Assembly: GCA_019096065.1 (NCBI GenBank) | Contig: JAGUCH010000001.1 | Coordinates: 14,074,001-14,138,000 of the forward strand | Source of the DNA: Paracyclopina nana | Taxonomy: Eukaryota > Arthropoda > Copepoda > Cyclopoida > Cyclopettidae | Direction: 5' to 3' | DNA length: 64,000 nucleotides | In this document: positions 50,223 through 62,403 of the stretch, one piece after another | How the letters are laid out: each line of letters opens with the position of its first letter | Numbering within the stretch: position 1 is the first letter of the stretch | Notes under the pieces: model-generated | Databases searched by the model: none | What the model saw: the letters and a program-made list of their open reading frames with translations, nothing else | What the model was told of the DNA's origin: nothing | Position numbers and translations under genes: made by a program

Positions 50223-51178
50223 AAAAGGAAATTACTTGGTGGTTTTTCCTGTCAACTGTTTGCATATTCTTATATTACCTTACTAACCTAATCAAACTGA
50301 AGTAATTAATTCATATTAGGGCGATCCCATATTGGCATTTTTAGTCAAGTTACGTTGCTAGAACAGCAACCTTACTTGATCAGTTAAGTTCAGCTTGTTC
50401 TAGCCAAGTTCGGTTCGTTTTAGCAATGTTCAGTTGACCGCTGAGCTGACACGCCAACGCGTTGTCCATCAGAAGCTGATGAGCAAAGTTAGCTTCAGTT
50501 ACTACGCATATGAGAACACTTTTTGTAGCTAAGTTCAGTTTGGCAACTGAACTTAGCTGGGCAAGTAAGCTACTACTACATAAAATCAAGCAAAGTTCAG
50601 TTCTACCTACATAAATATCTGGGAACGGAACTGAACTGAACTTAACTTTTTTCCTAACTTAACTTGACTAACAGGTCAATATGGGAACGCCCTATTGTCA
50701 CAATTTTTGTAGCGATTGCTTTTTTTAGGCTGAGAGAGCAAGCAGCAATCATTTTTAGTCAGCCGTATGGAAATGAAACCTGGGGTGATGGAATAATCCT
50801 CTAGGTCCGTTAGAGAACAAGCCAGTGCAGTGGAGGGACTTTTTTTTGTTTGATGACACTTTTTGAGCAAGCATTTATGGAAGAATCGTTGCGCGCGAAA
50901 CTCATCACGTAATTACGAGCGCGCCGATTAGCAGAGCCTGGATAGAAAAATTGATTTCAGCAATGAAAACCTTGAGTTTCATGTGGTTCAAACATGCAGC
51001 CATGAGCCCATGACCAAGGTACTTGCTCTACTACTTATCACTTTTAAAACTTCAATTTGACCTCTTCTCCCACCTCTTTTGGTCAAATGAGTTAGAAACG
51101 TTATGATTAATCGTTCGAAAAGGCGATTCATTTTAGAATACCGTAAGATTTTATGGAAACTAGTCATAGGCACCATAA

Positions 51179-51571
51179 TGTCCTGTTCATGTACGCCCCA
51201 AACTCCTGAGGAAAATGCACGAAAAACGCCTCAAGGAAAGGAGAAAAATTGTCTTATGACAAGTGCCAGCTGATCAGATCAAAGCCAACTTGAAAGTAAA
51301 AAATACCTAATTTTGGCTATTAAGTGCTCCACATTTTAGTTCTTTTGAGCAAAATCAATAGTTAAATTTCATCTTTTATCAAAGAAACGTGATGACAGAT
51401 AGTTTGCTTTGAAAGAAGTTGAAAACCATGGGACAAAATAGTATACATTGTCATTAAAAACGCTACTCGGACCCAAGCTGAGCTCGTTGAGTGGCAGTCA
51501 GCAACGGATTCACTTTTCCTTAAGACAATTTTTTCCAAACCTTAAGATATTCTTAATACATGAACAGGGCA
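51179..51571 (+). mobile_element. PIF/Harbinger-like MITE, family C copy 2
   Basis: 393 bp, same ends and orientation as 28322-28729, flanked by TAA on both sides (51176-51178 and 51572-51574). It has small internal deletions relative to copy 1, for example after GCCAGCTG. It is noncoding. Confidence 0.85.
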
Positions 51572-52401
51572 TAAGTCCAACCTAAATTCGAACGGGTACG
51601 GTATTGTACAGGGTGCAGCGCCGAAAATGCAACCGTGCTACAGCCAATTCGGCCGGTTTATTTACTACTTCAGAGCAGCCCGCTGTGTGCAGTTTCGGAG
51701 CTTCATACTGTACATTACTTCATTTGTATCATCAGCTGAGCCGTGTAGATTCATTTTCCATTAAAAATGAGGTGTTGAATAGGCTATGAATTGAAAAAGT
51801 ATTTGATGTCTATTTTCATGAGCGCCAATGCCAGCTAATTAATATGCCGAAGCGTTATTGAGGAGTGCGCTCACTTTGAATGAGGGCGTTCTCATATCTC
51901 ATTTTAGTTTCACCAAAACTAATACTGGTTAGACCAAACTAAATACCTGCATGTACGTGTTAGTCAATGACGTCACTCACCGCCTCGAGAATAGCAGCGA
52001 GCGGACTACGTACATCCAGCGCTTTAGACCAAACTGACTAAAGTCTGGACAAAATTAAGCATTCTTGTAGTGTTTAAACCAGAATCAGTGTGTTTTAACT
52101 AAAATCAGTTTTGGTTGGGCCAAACTGCGATATGAGACCGCCCTTTAGTTGTATTTGGAGCGGACGTTGTTGTTGCTTGGCAACAATTTTATAATTATTT
52201 TGTAGTGGAAACTGCCAACATGTCAATCTTGTTCAAAAGAGCGTATCCCTTTTTGCGCTAATTCTACTCTCGTGTAATTTTGATTTTCTTAAAAAAGCAG
52301 TTAAATGGGAAATGCAATGTAGAGGTTAATGTCTGTCACTGCCAATTCACGGTGGGTTTATTTGCCGATTTCACGCGCACGGAAAAAAGTTGCTGCATTT
52401 A

Positions 52402-52898
52402 TGCCCTGTTCATCTACAACGACAAATTCAGTCTTAACTTTAGCAGTCTTACGAAAATTTTTCGTTATTCTACAGCGACAAAAATTGTCATAAGAGAGCC
52501 GCTGTGAGCGTAAGATCAGTCGTTAGCGTACACATTGGGCAAGCGCGTTGGTCAAGTTAAGCGCATAATGGCTAGGGTTGACTAAATCAATTTGGATTTA
52601 CCTTTGTTTATGGGCTAACCTTTCAACCTTCCTTTGGTTTAGTGTGTCCTAACGTAAGGATGAGGGTTGCTGCAAGAAAAGCCGGCCTGCTAGGGCCGAC
52701 TAAAACATTCTACCAGGTCTATCATTTCGGTGAATTCTTTCCAAAGTTGCATTAGTTTAGTCAATCCTAGAGGGATCGCTAAAATAACACTAGTTCTTAC
52801 AAGCTACGACAGCTAATAGAAATTCGTGGAGTTATGACAACTTTTTCCGTAAGGTAGGACAAGAAAGTTACGAAAAAATAGAGTAGATGAACAGGGCA
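52402..52898 (-). mobile_element. PIF/Harbinger-like MITE, family A/B copy 2
   Basis: 497 bp, close reverse-complement copy of 48026-48521, flanked by a perfect TTA duplication (52399-52401 and 52899-52901). It sits inside a fragment related to the foldback element (TTTATTTGCCGATTTCACGCG at 52354). It is noncoding. Confidence 0.85.
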
Positions 52899-53349
52899 TT
52901 AAGTGCCTTATGTAGTAAAAATTGACCAAGCCTCTACAACTAAATTTTAGCTATTTTTGATTACTTACAAGGAAACAAAAGCTCTTTTTTCTTTACATAC
53001 TTTAATACGATTTCCTCGTGTTTTAGTTCAGTTTACCGAACATAAAATTGTATATTTTGACCTGGGGCACATAAATTGGGTCATGAAATGACTCGACTGT
53101 ACATGCCCCAGCTCGAAATAAATAACTATAAGTCTGATTGCGCATATTATGGTTCGTTCGTGAATTAATTGGAGCATATCAGTACCTAATTAAGCTGCTA
53201 AAGAAAGCCACTACAAGATGCACAACGATTTTTCAATATTTTTCATTTTTATATGCATATTGCGTGATGTTTCCTGCTAGCAACAAATTGTTAATTGATG
53301 AACCAGCTCTAGATGATTATTCAGAAATTGGGCTTACTATAGAAGTTAG

Positions 53350-53380
53350 TATAAAGATTTAAGTAGATGTCAGTCTCAGT
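53350..53380 (+). promoter_or_regulatory. TATA box and initiators of the 7TM gene
   Basis: TATAAAG at 53350-53356 is followed by TCAGT at 53370-53374 and again at 53376-53380, giving a start of transcription about 13-22 bases before the ATG at 53393. The leader would be very short. Confidence 0.6.
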
Positions 53381-53392
53381 CTTAATCCAACC

Positions 53393-54238
53393 ATGGAGTT
53401 GAGAGGATTTTTTATATCAGCGTCCTCTGCTGTATTGGTACTTTCGCTATTGGTCTCATTGGTACTTTTTGCCATCATATGGAGCTATCTAAAGAAAAAG
53501 CCTCTGGGCATGCAAACTCCTTTTGATACCATGATCAGGGATTTGATGGTGGTTTCTTTTTTGGCCTCATTGGTAGCCTCGGTGAACAATTTGAAATGGG
53601 GGCCTTTTTCTGCTTACCCAAGATTGGCGGAATTCACCATTTACCTGCAAATCGCCACTGGTCTCGGCTTTTACCTGCAAATTCTCTTCACAGTTTTCGT
53701 GAGGTATTTGCACATTTTCCACCTGCAATTAGCCCAAATGATCGACGACAGATTTATGGTCAATTCTTTGAGAGCCATCGACGTTTGGCTGACAGGAGGC
53801 GCCACCATTTTCGAAGCGATTCAAATGGACGTTTCACAAGGAGCTGATTATGCTTACCTCACCGGGTTACCGAATAAAAACACGGAAAATCTGCCAACCT
53901 CATCAGCTAAACTTCTTATTGTTTCAAGTGTTGCTCTTTTAGTTTTGATGCAAGCCCGGATTGAAATGCTGAAGCGGAAAAACTCTTTGAGTGAGGATTC
54001 AGCTTACTCACCAAATACCTTACGATTTGTGGTTGTAATTTTTCTCATTTGTGGACTAATAACTGTGGCTTGGCTCGGCAGGGGCACCGTTGACCCCGAG
54101 AGAATGCCAAAAATAATTTTCCATACAGTCATGACAGTGATTCTACTCAATTTGTTGCCTGCAGCAATGATTATCAAAAACGAAGCATTGAAAAAATTTG
54201 CTGTAAAGTATTTGGATTTCACTGTATTTAATAAATGA
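53393..54238 (+). CDS. Orphan seven-helix membrane protein, intronless
   Basis: Single exon, 281 residues, beginning MELRGFFISA. Seven hydrophobic segments can be placed at about 10-30, 47-66, 82-106, 124-141, 171-188, 211-230 and 242-263, with basic loops such as SYLKKKP and EMLKRKN. After the third segment comes FVRYLHIFH, loosely like a GPCR intracellular motif, but no NPxxY or DRY signature is present, so I do not assign it to a GPCR class. The start is fixed by an upstream TATA/initiator pair and the absence of an earlier ATG in the short leader. It could belong to a lineage-specific family of chemoreceptor-like or other multi-pass proteins. AATAAA overlaps the stop codon (AAT AAA TGA). 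Confidence 0.8.
   Translation: MELRGFFISASSAVLVLSLLVSLVLFAIIWSYLKKKPLGMQTPFDTMIRDLMVVSFLASLVASVNNLKWGPFSAYPRLAEFTIYLQIATGLGFYLQILFTVFVRYLHIFHLQLAQMIDDRFMVNSLRAIDVWLTGGATIFEAIQMDVSQGADYAYLTGLPNKNTENLPTSSAKLLIVSSVALLVLMQARIEMLKRKNSLSEDSAYSPNTLRFVVVIFLICGLITVAWLGRGTVDPERMPKIIFHTVMTVILLNLLPAAMIIKNEALKKFAVKYLDFTVFNK
54229..54236 (+). terminator. AATAAA overlapping the 7TM stop codon
   Basis: The last codons AAT AAA and the stop TGA contain AATAAA. If used, the 3' untranslated region would be only some 15-25 bases long. Confidence 0.4.
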
Positions 54239-55167
54239 ATATCGTTGTTACAGAATATTCCAATGTTGAATCTACGTTGTCAGTGTTTTCCTGCAAGTCT
54301 CTCTTAAAAGTTTTTAATGTCGTATTATTTTAGAGAACGAGGTTGAGTTGCGTCAGCGAAAAAATTCCGCTATATGTTTTTAGACGTACGGAAATAGTCA
54401 TTTAGCTTACCATTCACATTCATTCATTTGCAAAGCAAAAAATCAATTGTCGCTCATCTATTTATGAAATGGAATGCCATACTTTTTGCATTTCATAAAT
54501 TGTGTTACATTTAAGAAATATGAAGGCTAGCCACATTTTGACGTCCAAATATGTAGCATCAATTTCTCATTCATGAAGCCCAATGAAGCAAGAAGTGCAC
54601 TTCCTATGGCAAAATGGAAATTCCTCTTAACCAAGTTTTCTCAACTGTTAAGCTTTCAGTTAAAAAAAGTATTTTTTTGAGCGGATTGAAAGAAGCTGCA
54701 GCTTCAAATGAACAATTTTTATGTGCCGAGTCTCCAGAATCCATTCCGATTTTGATCTCAGTTAATTCAAACATATTCTTCATGTATTTAGCTAGGGAAT
54801 ATTGACACATCTATCTTAATTCACAAATAAGTATTTATTAGATGGAAGTCTTGGGGAGATTCGGGTTTGAGACAGCCAACGCCAACTATTGATGGATAAA
54901 TGAATGTTTCGTCACATGTACTATTTTGGTAAGTGATTCCTAACAATTTACTATTTGAGTATCAATCCCAACTGCCTCATGTAGATTGTTTAAAATGCGG
55001 TTCCTGTCGTTCTTCCATTTCTGCAGGGACTCGTTCCTCGTGAACTTTCTGGGCTTGCTCTAATGATGAGATGATTTGTAGGAGGATACACACTGGTCGT
55101 AATGGTGACACTCCTACAAGAGAAAAGTTTTATTTCCTAGCCTTTCATCCTAATTGACAGGATCGGA

Positions 55168-58100
55168 TCAGCTCCATAAAGTGACAGAACTTCTTCCCGC
55201 ATTTTCTGGGTCAGACGTTTTCTCAAAAGTTTTCTCAACATTCTCTGATTTCAGCAATATACTGTAAGTAGTTTTAAAAACGAACCGGCAAGTGTTCACA
55301 GGCGAGACAGATCTGCTTTTTCGTCTGGCCTGGTCAGCTGATCGAGATTTACTTGACCCCTTTTTCAGGTTGAAAAAGGCTCCTCGGTTTCTCTGGGCTC
55401 GTCGATTAGCGTGCACACGAGGCTCGTAGCATCCAGGGCAGCACAGTCTTTGCAGTGATTCGACCAAGTTGGCGTTAAACATCATGTAAATCCAGGGATT
55501 TACCACAGAATTCAGGGTGAGCAGCCAGAAAAGGAATTTCATGGATGACACTATGAATAGAGAAAGGAACATAATTAAGATGTCTTCTTAAATTAGCTTG
55601 AGAATATTTAGTTTTCTAAGGGTATTGCCTCACTTTTATTTTACTTGATTCTATTTGCTTGCTTTCTCAAACCTGGCAACAGTTTAACAAAATTGCTGCA
55701 AAAACACTCAAGCGAAGTTGTAGGTACCTGAAATTGGCATAATGGTCCTCCTAATTGCCCATTACCTTCTGCTTTTGGCTCAAATTACCCACCCTTGATA
55801 TACGAAGCTCCCATCCAAGCTTACTTTTTTGCCACAGCTGGATTTTTTCCAAAGTTTGAGAATTGAGCTGAGGTAGACCTTCAGAACTCAATAAGACCTT
55901 TTTGCTCCAATTGAGCGAGAAATAATCTAGTTTGTGGGCTGGATTTTTCGAAAGTACTCACTGATTGAGGATGAGGGGCTTCCAAAAGTTGCCCATAACT
56001 GGACACAGATGAAAGGAGCCGAGCAAATGATGTAGCCCATAATGACCACAACTGTGAGCTTGACAGTCTTGATCTTGGCCCTGGATATGTTTTTGATGGA
56101 GTGAATCCTTGGTCTGATGGGTTTCACACTTTCTTGCCTGCCCTGCTCATTTGAAGGAGGTTCGAAGGTGATACGAGTCCTGTTTAGTCTTTCCATTCTC
56201 AGATTATCTCGAGCCTGTGGAGCGTAATGAGCAATATCTGTATTTTTAAGTAGTCGACTGTTTTATGGGAGCAATGAGCAGAAAATTGGCTGGAGCCGCC
56301 TGGGAAAAGTTTGCATCCTGAGGCATGAATTTCTATGAAGTATGGATGACAAACTTTGAAGTTGATAGACAAAATAATGCTAGAAGCAAAGAAAAAACCA
56401 CACCACCCTCCCTTTGAACTATCTCATTGCAATTCTTCATGAAAGCTCCATTTTAAAGGGTAGTCAATTTCGGTTTTTTTCATAGCACTTTCAGCGAATC
56501 GAGGCATCATAATTGCACCGGCTTTAAGAAGCACAAAATTATTCTAAGGATTGCAGAACGAAATATACATCGTATTAGCTTTTTTGCACAAACCTGAAAT
56601 CGCTTCTGGTCCGCCGATTCTATTGAGCTATCGCTGCTTTGGCTATCACTGGACCTTCTTTGAAGTTTACTAATGGCATCTGGATGATGGCTTACCAAAA
56701 CTTCAGTATTGCTATCATCCTTTATTGTGGTCATGCAAGAAGGCTCAGTCTCAGTGGTTGATTTTCGCCTCATCTCGTGGCTCTTCACGTATCGCTTCAG
56801 CCTCTTCCACAGTGGCCTTCTTGTGATGCCAGAATTAGTGGCCTTGCTGTTGACATTGTCCCAAATGACATAGCAAATACGCGAGTAGCAAAAGAGCAGA
56901 ATCACGAGGGGGATAAAGAAGTTGGAGACAGAAAACCAGCAAACATAAGCTTGGACTCCCCAACCAGGCGCAAAATGAGCCGAGCATCTGGAGCCTTCGA
57001 AGTCGAAAATGAAAGCCTGGGGCAAGCAGAGCATCAGTGAAATCAGCCAGGCCACAGTGATCATAATCTGCAACAACAAATTGTCAACATTTGAGGACGG
57101 CGAAGCTAATTGAAACACTAGACTTCCCAGACATTTGAGATGCTTGAGATGTCTCTTTTCGCAACCCAATTTGCTGGAGTTTTGATTGAGCTGGTGTTTT
57201 TGCTTAGTACGAAGCATGCCCGTACTTTGGTGCGTGTAATCGGAAACATCTTAAGCAGATTCCTTTTTTCTCCTACAGTATGTGTCTGGCGACGAAATAG
57301 GGAAACTTTGCATTGAAGTTGGCAATTTCCTCGAAATTGTTATGCCACCAAATCCAAAACAAAGGATTTGCCTTGTTTTTCAATCTTGGCCTCTTTTTTT
57401 AATGGCCAAAAGCTCTGAAAGGCTCCTAAAATGCTGATTTTTATGCCCTAAAGGCAATCTGGCTTTATTGAAGATCCTTCAAAAGCCAGAAGAGAGCTTT
57501 GCACCAAAAAATGAATCGCGTTCATGTTTTGCTGTTGCGTGGTTGCGCCTTCGCATCAAGATTGATGAAGTCATAGGAAAGTATTTTTGCAACCGAAAAC
57601 AAAGAGCTATAAGGAAATCAAAATGATTGCAATATTTACCTGTGACCTTCGCGGAGTCCACGTGCAGTTTCCAAGGGGATTGCAAATGGCTTGGTACCTA
57701 TCAACAGCTGTCATGATGAGGACATATGAGCTCAAGTATGGCCCCAACATTTGAGTGAACTTGACCAGCTTACAAAGGGCTGCTCCTCCATAGAAGTTAG
57801 GCATGGTGAAGGTCCACGCCACTTCAGGGACCAAAGTGAGAAATGCAGTGAGGAGGTCAGCCAAGCTGAGATGCAGAATGAAGTAGTACATTCGTGTCAT
57901 TTTTGCAGCTCGAGCCGAAATGGCGGCAATCACTGCCAAATTGCCTAAAACTGTCAGGATTATGATCATGCTGAGGACCACGATTTTCATGTAATCCAAT
58001 GGGATTGGCAAAGTTTCCATCGTTGCACTCGTAGAGTTGCCCAAGCCAGCCCCCGTAGCACAACTTGTCAAGGATGTGTTACACTTGTGGAGTACTTGGT

Positions 58101-59162
58101 AGCTGAAATGACTCAAAGTTAGGCGCTGAAAAAAACGAGCCTCCCTTGCTTTTATTGCTTTTAGCAATAGGAATATCAAAAAACCAACTTTGTGTTTTCC
58201 TAGAGAACTTGCAGACTTGATGAACAATTTTTTGCACTTGGGTGTTTAACTTTTCTATGGTGACTCTTGGGTACATCATCAAAGCTCTGCTCGAAAGCTT
58301 TTCTTTTATGCTAGTTTCATTTTATTATTTTTCAGAAATTGGCACAAGTAATTCGATTTGCGCAATTATTCTTTAATACCTCTTCTCCAGAATCACACAG
58401 CGTTCCAAAACAATTAACTCCTCTGTCCGCGGTTGTTTGCTGTTTTTTGGAAGTAATGTGCGCGGCACTTGCTCATAAATCATGTGGACAAAAAATAAGA
58501 AATTGTCCACAATGCAATTCTGTTTTCATTCTAGTGTATTTTGATCAATGTTTTCAATCAGAAGAGAAGATTGAATATCTCAGTTTACCTAGCATTCAAG
58601 CACGTTGAAGTAGCGAAAAAGGGCATCTGTACTCACTCCCTACCGTACCGCACACTTTATTGAACCTAATCGCTCTCTTGCGGCTTTAGGTTTTCTCTAG
58701 AAAGCCTTGAGCAGATGTACTTACAGAAATTGATTCATTCAATCTTATTGGAAAAGAACATTGAGTTTCCTGGAGTTGAATTTGAAAGGCAATACATTTT
58801 GAGTTCACTAGTAGTTAATAAAAGCAGCATGAGATGCAAGAAGAAAATGGCTTTTTTTCATCAGCTGACGCGAGAGGAGTAGCATACCACCTTTTTATTA
58901 ATAATGCAATTTCCAGCTTTTGCCCTCATGAAGATTGCGCGGAATCCTTCACTCCATCTTTACAGCTACAATTGCGCTGTTTGTCCAACTTGCGTGATCT
59001 TTTCAATGTAAAAGAATCACGAAAGAAACGACAGAGATTTTTTTGTACTCACTTTTTCTCTGCCTCCACCAAGTCATCAATCCCAGCAGAGATGAATTCC
59101 TCTTCACTTTCATGGTCAGAAATTGATGTTGGCATAGAATCCTTGCTAGCCGAGGAGGACAT
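55168..59162 (-). CDS. Oxytocin/vasopressin (inotocin)-type neuropeptide GPCR
   Basis: Five coding exons on the minus strand: 59162-59053, 58102-57640, 57067-56594, 56214-55962 and 55550-55168, with continuous phases, 560 residues. The family couples neuropeptide binding at the plasma membrane to G proteins. The first exon gives a long acidic, Ser-rich N-terminus with no signal peptide, followed by N-glycosylation sites (NTS, NST). TM1 holds LGNLAVIAA, TM2 HLSLADLL, TM3 QMLGPYLSSYVL with DRY at 171-173, TM4 and TM5 follow with a long Ser-rich third loop, TM6 is preceded by AKIKTVKLTVVVI and ends FICVQLWATF, and TM7 reads LNSVVNPWIYMMF. NPWIY and VQLWATF point to the oxytocin/vasopressin branch; CCAP or AKH receptors are the alternatives. 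A CCxxC group after TM7 may be palmitoylated. The donor after exon 3 (GTTTGT) is weak. Confidence 0.85.
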
Positions 59163-61066
59163 TTCTGAAAGAGTAAAACAAAATTGCTAATTCGAGTTAT
59201 TTTCACTGAATACATGGTGCATTTGTCAAAGAATCTATAGAGAATTCAAGGAAAAGTCGAGATGGGCTCATGTGGAGCACACTTTTTGTAAACAAAACAG
59301 CTCCTTTAAATTGCCGCATTTACGAATATGTTCACCCATTTGAGCTGTAAACTACACCAAAACTGTCACAAAAACTTTCTAGCCTACACTCAGGACTTCG
59401 AAACTCCTCATATGTTCCACATTTTTTTCATATGGCTTTGTTTTGTCAACTCTATTCAAGCCAAAGATTTCAATATCATAAAATTGGAAGCATTTCTGTC
59501 AAATTATTTTGTAAAAACACTTGCTGGTTTAAATAAACAAGAAATGGATATGGTTTGATCTTGATATTGAAGCTTATGCTAATCTAAAACTTTCTAGATG
59601 ACCTGTCCCATATTTAGAAAACTTTCAGTCATGAATGGCAAGTAAAAGCAAAATACATGCATAGTATTTTTCCAGAAAAAATGGCTTTGTGTAAGTCATG
59701 AAAAGCCCTCAGAAAGAACGAATTTGCTTGTTCATTAAGGCCTTTATCTTTATTTTTTCATCTTAATTGTCTCTCAAAAGCTTCTATGATATATTTCAGC
59801 CCTGGCTGTTTATTAAGTCTCTTTGTTAGAAATTGTCTAACTTTTTATTAAAAACTCAAGATGGTTTTTCGCCCTCTTAGCTACAGCCAAAACACTGTTA
59901 AAGGAAAGCACATGAAAGCTGAAGGTATGAATTAACTATTTTTTTAATCAACATCTGCTTATTTTGGATTGGAATAGAAAGAAGAAAAGACAAGAGTGAG
60001 TATGAACCAAGTAATCTTTTAGCCCCACTTGCAACTATAATCAAAACAGCTCTAGCATGAGCTCTATCATAAATATCTATGACTGAAAGCTTGTCAGCAC
60101 GCAGCGAGATATACAAAGCAAGTAATATCTCACCACAACATTGCTTGTGTCAACTTATTCTTTTCACAGATGCCTGTGGGTCTGGTTGCAAATATCTTCG
60201 ATCTCTGCATTATTATTGAATAGAAGTTGGAAAGCAAATTCGATATTTTGCCTTTTTTTCGTGCCACTGGCAGCAATTGCATTTTGCACTAGTGTACTGC
60301 ATTGGTAATGGCGTTATAATGTAGTGCGTTAGATGATTGATGATTGCGCCCAGCAAGGCTCAAAATTATATTGCATTAATTAGATGGATGGATCAGTGAT
60401 CCCAACTGAATCAAGGCTTGACTATCTTCGGCTTATAGCAGCCTCTTTCAAGATGGTTAGCAATATCATTCTATCTCAATTTTCAGTTTCATCTGCTCCA
60501 GCCACCCTTTTGGAAAGCCCTTTTCCTTGTATGAATTATGAATCAAGCAAGGCCTACTAGTGAATTGTAAGAATAGTATCCTCGCTATTAAATGGTACTC
60601 GAAATCTGCTGTAACGTTCTCCCATGTGAAAAAAGATATTGAAGACCTAGTTGTAAACCCTAGCTATACATATACCGTACGTACAACCGAGCTTTGTTTG
60701 CCAAAGAGTTATTCCACAGACGAACATGTATCTTGTTTTTAGAAGGCGTAAGCTCAGAGGATGCTACTCCATTACTGATGTAAGATTTTTCAGCAGGTAT
60801 TTTTGTATTTCATGCATGAGCTTGATACTTCCTTCGAGCACATTGGTGCTATTGGGAAACCAAGGAGCACAATACCATGTAATTAGTTCAAGGTAAAACA
60901 TGTTCAAAAAAGGTGATTTTCTCCTTTCTTTGCTAAAACCCATTTTTTCTATTGTGGCTGTAGGAAAACGTCAAATACTTCTCCGGCAAAGGTTGGCCAA
61001 CACAAAAATGTCATATTTTGTGAGCCTTGACTTTCATATGTTGTTCATCTATCGTTACTTAACTAA

Positions 61067-61287
61067 GGGCCTGTTCACCGGCTTATCATAGCTGATATTT
61101 TGGCAAAATAGCGGAGAGATATACTGAGAAACTGAGAATTGTTATATTTTAGTTGGATACCTTTTGGCACCAATAGACCGATTCCGAAGTCAAAATCTGA
61201 AAAATGATTTACTTGTACTGGATATTTGCAAATATCAGCGTAATATCGCGAGTTATTTTGTTGATATTTTTGCAGGTGAACAGGGCC
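61067..61287. mobile_element. 221-bp MITE with GGSCCTGTTCACC termini
   Basis: The ends GGGCCTGTTCACC and GGTGAACAGGGCC are inverted and share CCTGTTCA with the other PIF/Harbinger-like MITEs here. The flanks are TAA and TCA, one base from a TWA-type duplication. The interior has inverted GATATTTT/AATATC words. It is noncoding. Confidence 0.7.
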
Positions 61288-61389
61288 TCAAAAGAAATGC
61301 TATCTGACAAAATATTGCAATAAATTCATTTTTTTTCTTCTAAAAACTAAATCGGGTTGAAGAGTTTTGCGCTATTTTCCCAGATAATT

Positions 61390-61525
61390 GCCCGGTTCCA
61401 ACAAGGAATATCAGTATAGTTTAGTACGGTAAACCAGTTAAGTCAGGTTGAGCTCGCGCGCTCAGCTCGACCTGACTTAACTGGTTCACCGTACTCTACT
61501 ATGCTGATATCTCCTGGAAACGGGC
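61390..61525. mobile_element. 136-bp palindromic element
   Basis: Nearly the whole stretch is one hairpin, from GCCCGGTTCC to GGAAACGGGC, with matching arms through ACCAGTTAAGTCAGGTTGAG and a centre at CGCGCG. A related half element lies at 63241-63300 (GCTCAGCTCGACCTGGCTTA). Outer parts pair less well than the middle. Confidence 0.75.
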
Positions 61526-61968
61526 TAATGCTGTAGAGCAGCACAAGTAAGTAATTAGCCAATAATGCCTAATAGGTAGCATTGAGTGACCATTCTCCAG
61601 TAGATCTTCTTTTGCTGTTCGCCATAAACTGCTTTTATATGAAAGTATTTCTTATTGACTCAACGTCCAATGCAACCCACTTAATTTGTCTTTTGCCTAT
61701 TATATTTGCTTTATAATTACCTGAGCACTCATTATACTTTGTGGAACCACATCTACTCTCGCTACTCGCATAGTGAGAGCTGATATGATATCTTAATAAT
61801 TCAGTATGCGTTTATAAATATTATTCGCCGAAATGATATCGATTACGTAAAACTCTGCTGTATGATCGTGAAATGCAGGGAAAACGCTCAGATAAAAATG
61901 AAGGTCAAGTTTTTCCTGTCGGTTAATAATAAGGCTGAGATTGGGGAAAATGAAGTATGCTTACTTAC

Positions 61969-62032
61969 TAAGATGATCTCTTGTTTTGGTCTCTTCAGCA
62001 ATCTATCGGTTGTATGGGAAAACTGTGACTGA
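61969..62032 (-). promoter_or_regulatory. Possible start site and 5' untranslated exon of the GPCR gene
   Basis: On the minus strand TCAGT at 62032-62028 would begin a short exon ending at a strong donor GTAAGTAAG (61968-61960). It contains no ATG. The GPCR start codon at 59162 is preceded two bases upstream by a CTTTCAG acceptor, so a leader exon is required somewhere upstream. This one fits in signal quality, but the 2.8-kb link is inferred. Confidence 0.4.
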
Positions 62033-62232
62033 TGCTCTCCGTCGCTCTCACTGCAAAAAGCCGAGCCGTGGTGAAAGGAGGCGCTGCAATAGCAGCACAC
62101 CTCTTAAAAAGCCTCACAAACCGTATTCAAAACACCTTCACTAGCTAATAGGAAACGTGTGTGTCTATTCATTTCCCAAATGCCACAAATATGCTTCCTT
62201 TAGAAAATGATGCTGCTTAGTCCCCCCTCCTA

Positions 62233-62400
62233 GGCTTAGTCTTTCGCACTATTTGCATAGTCACGCTATTTAAATAGCTCATAACATAAAACGTATTTAA
62301 ATAGCAGCTATTTAAATACTTTCAGAGGCTATTTAAATACATTTTATGCTATGCGCTATTTAAATAGTGTGACTATACAAAACTTGCGAAAGACTAAGCC
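62233..62400. mobile_element. 168-bp inverted-repeat element rich in CTATTTAAATAG
   Basis: The ends GGCTTAGTCTTTCGCA and TGCGAAAGACTAAGCC are inverted, with the 3-bp duplication CTA at 62230-62232 and 62401-62403. It contains five ATTTAAATA-type palindromes. End sequence (GGCT) and duplication length resemble the 145-bp MITE. Confidence 0.75.
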
Positions 62401-62403
62401 CTA

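Larger units (their letters stand above)
59170..61968 (-). other. Presumed leader intron of the GPCR gene
   Basis: If the leader exon above is right, this is its intron. I see no coding exon here. It contains a 221-bp inverted-repeat element (61067-61287) and a 136-bp palindrome (61390-61525). Confidence 0.35.

Noticed and set aside
55168..59162. CCAP/NPS receptor assignment
   Set aside because: TM3 and TM7 (PYLSSYVL, NPWIY) and TM6 (VQLWATF) fit oxytocin/vasopressin-type receptors better. The CCAP option is kept only as an alternative.
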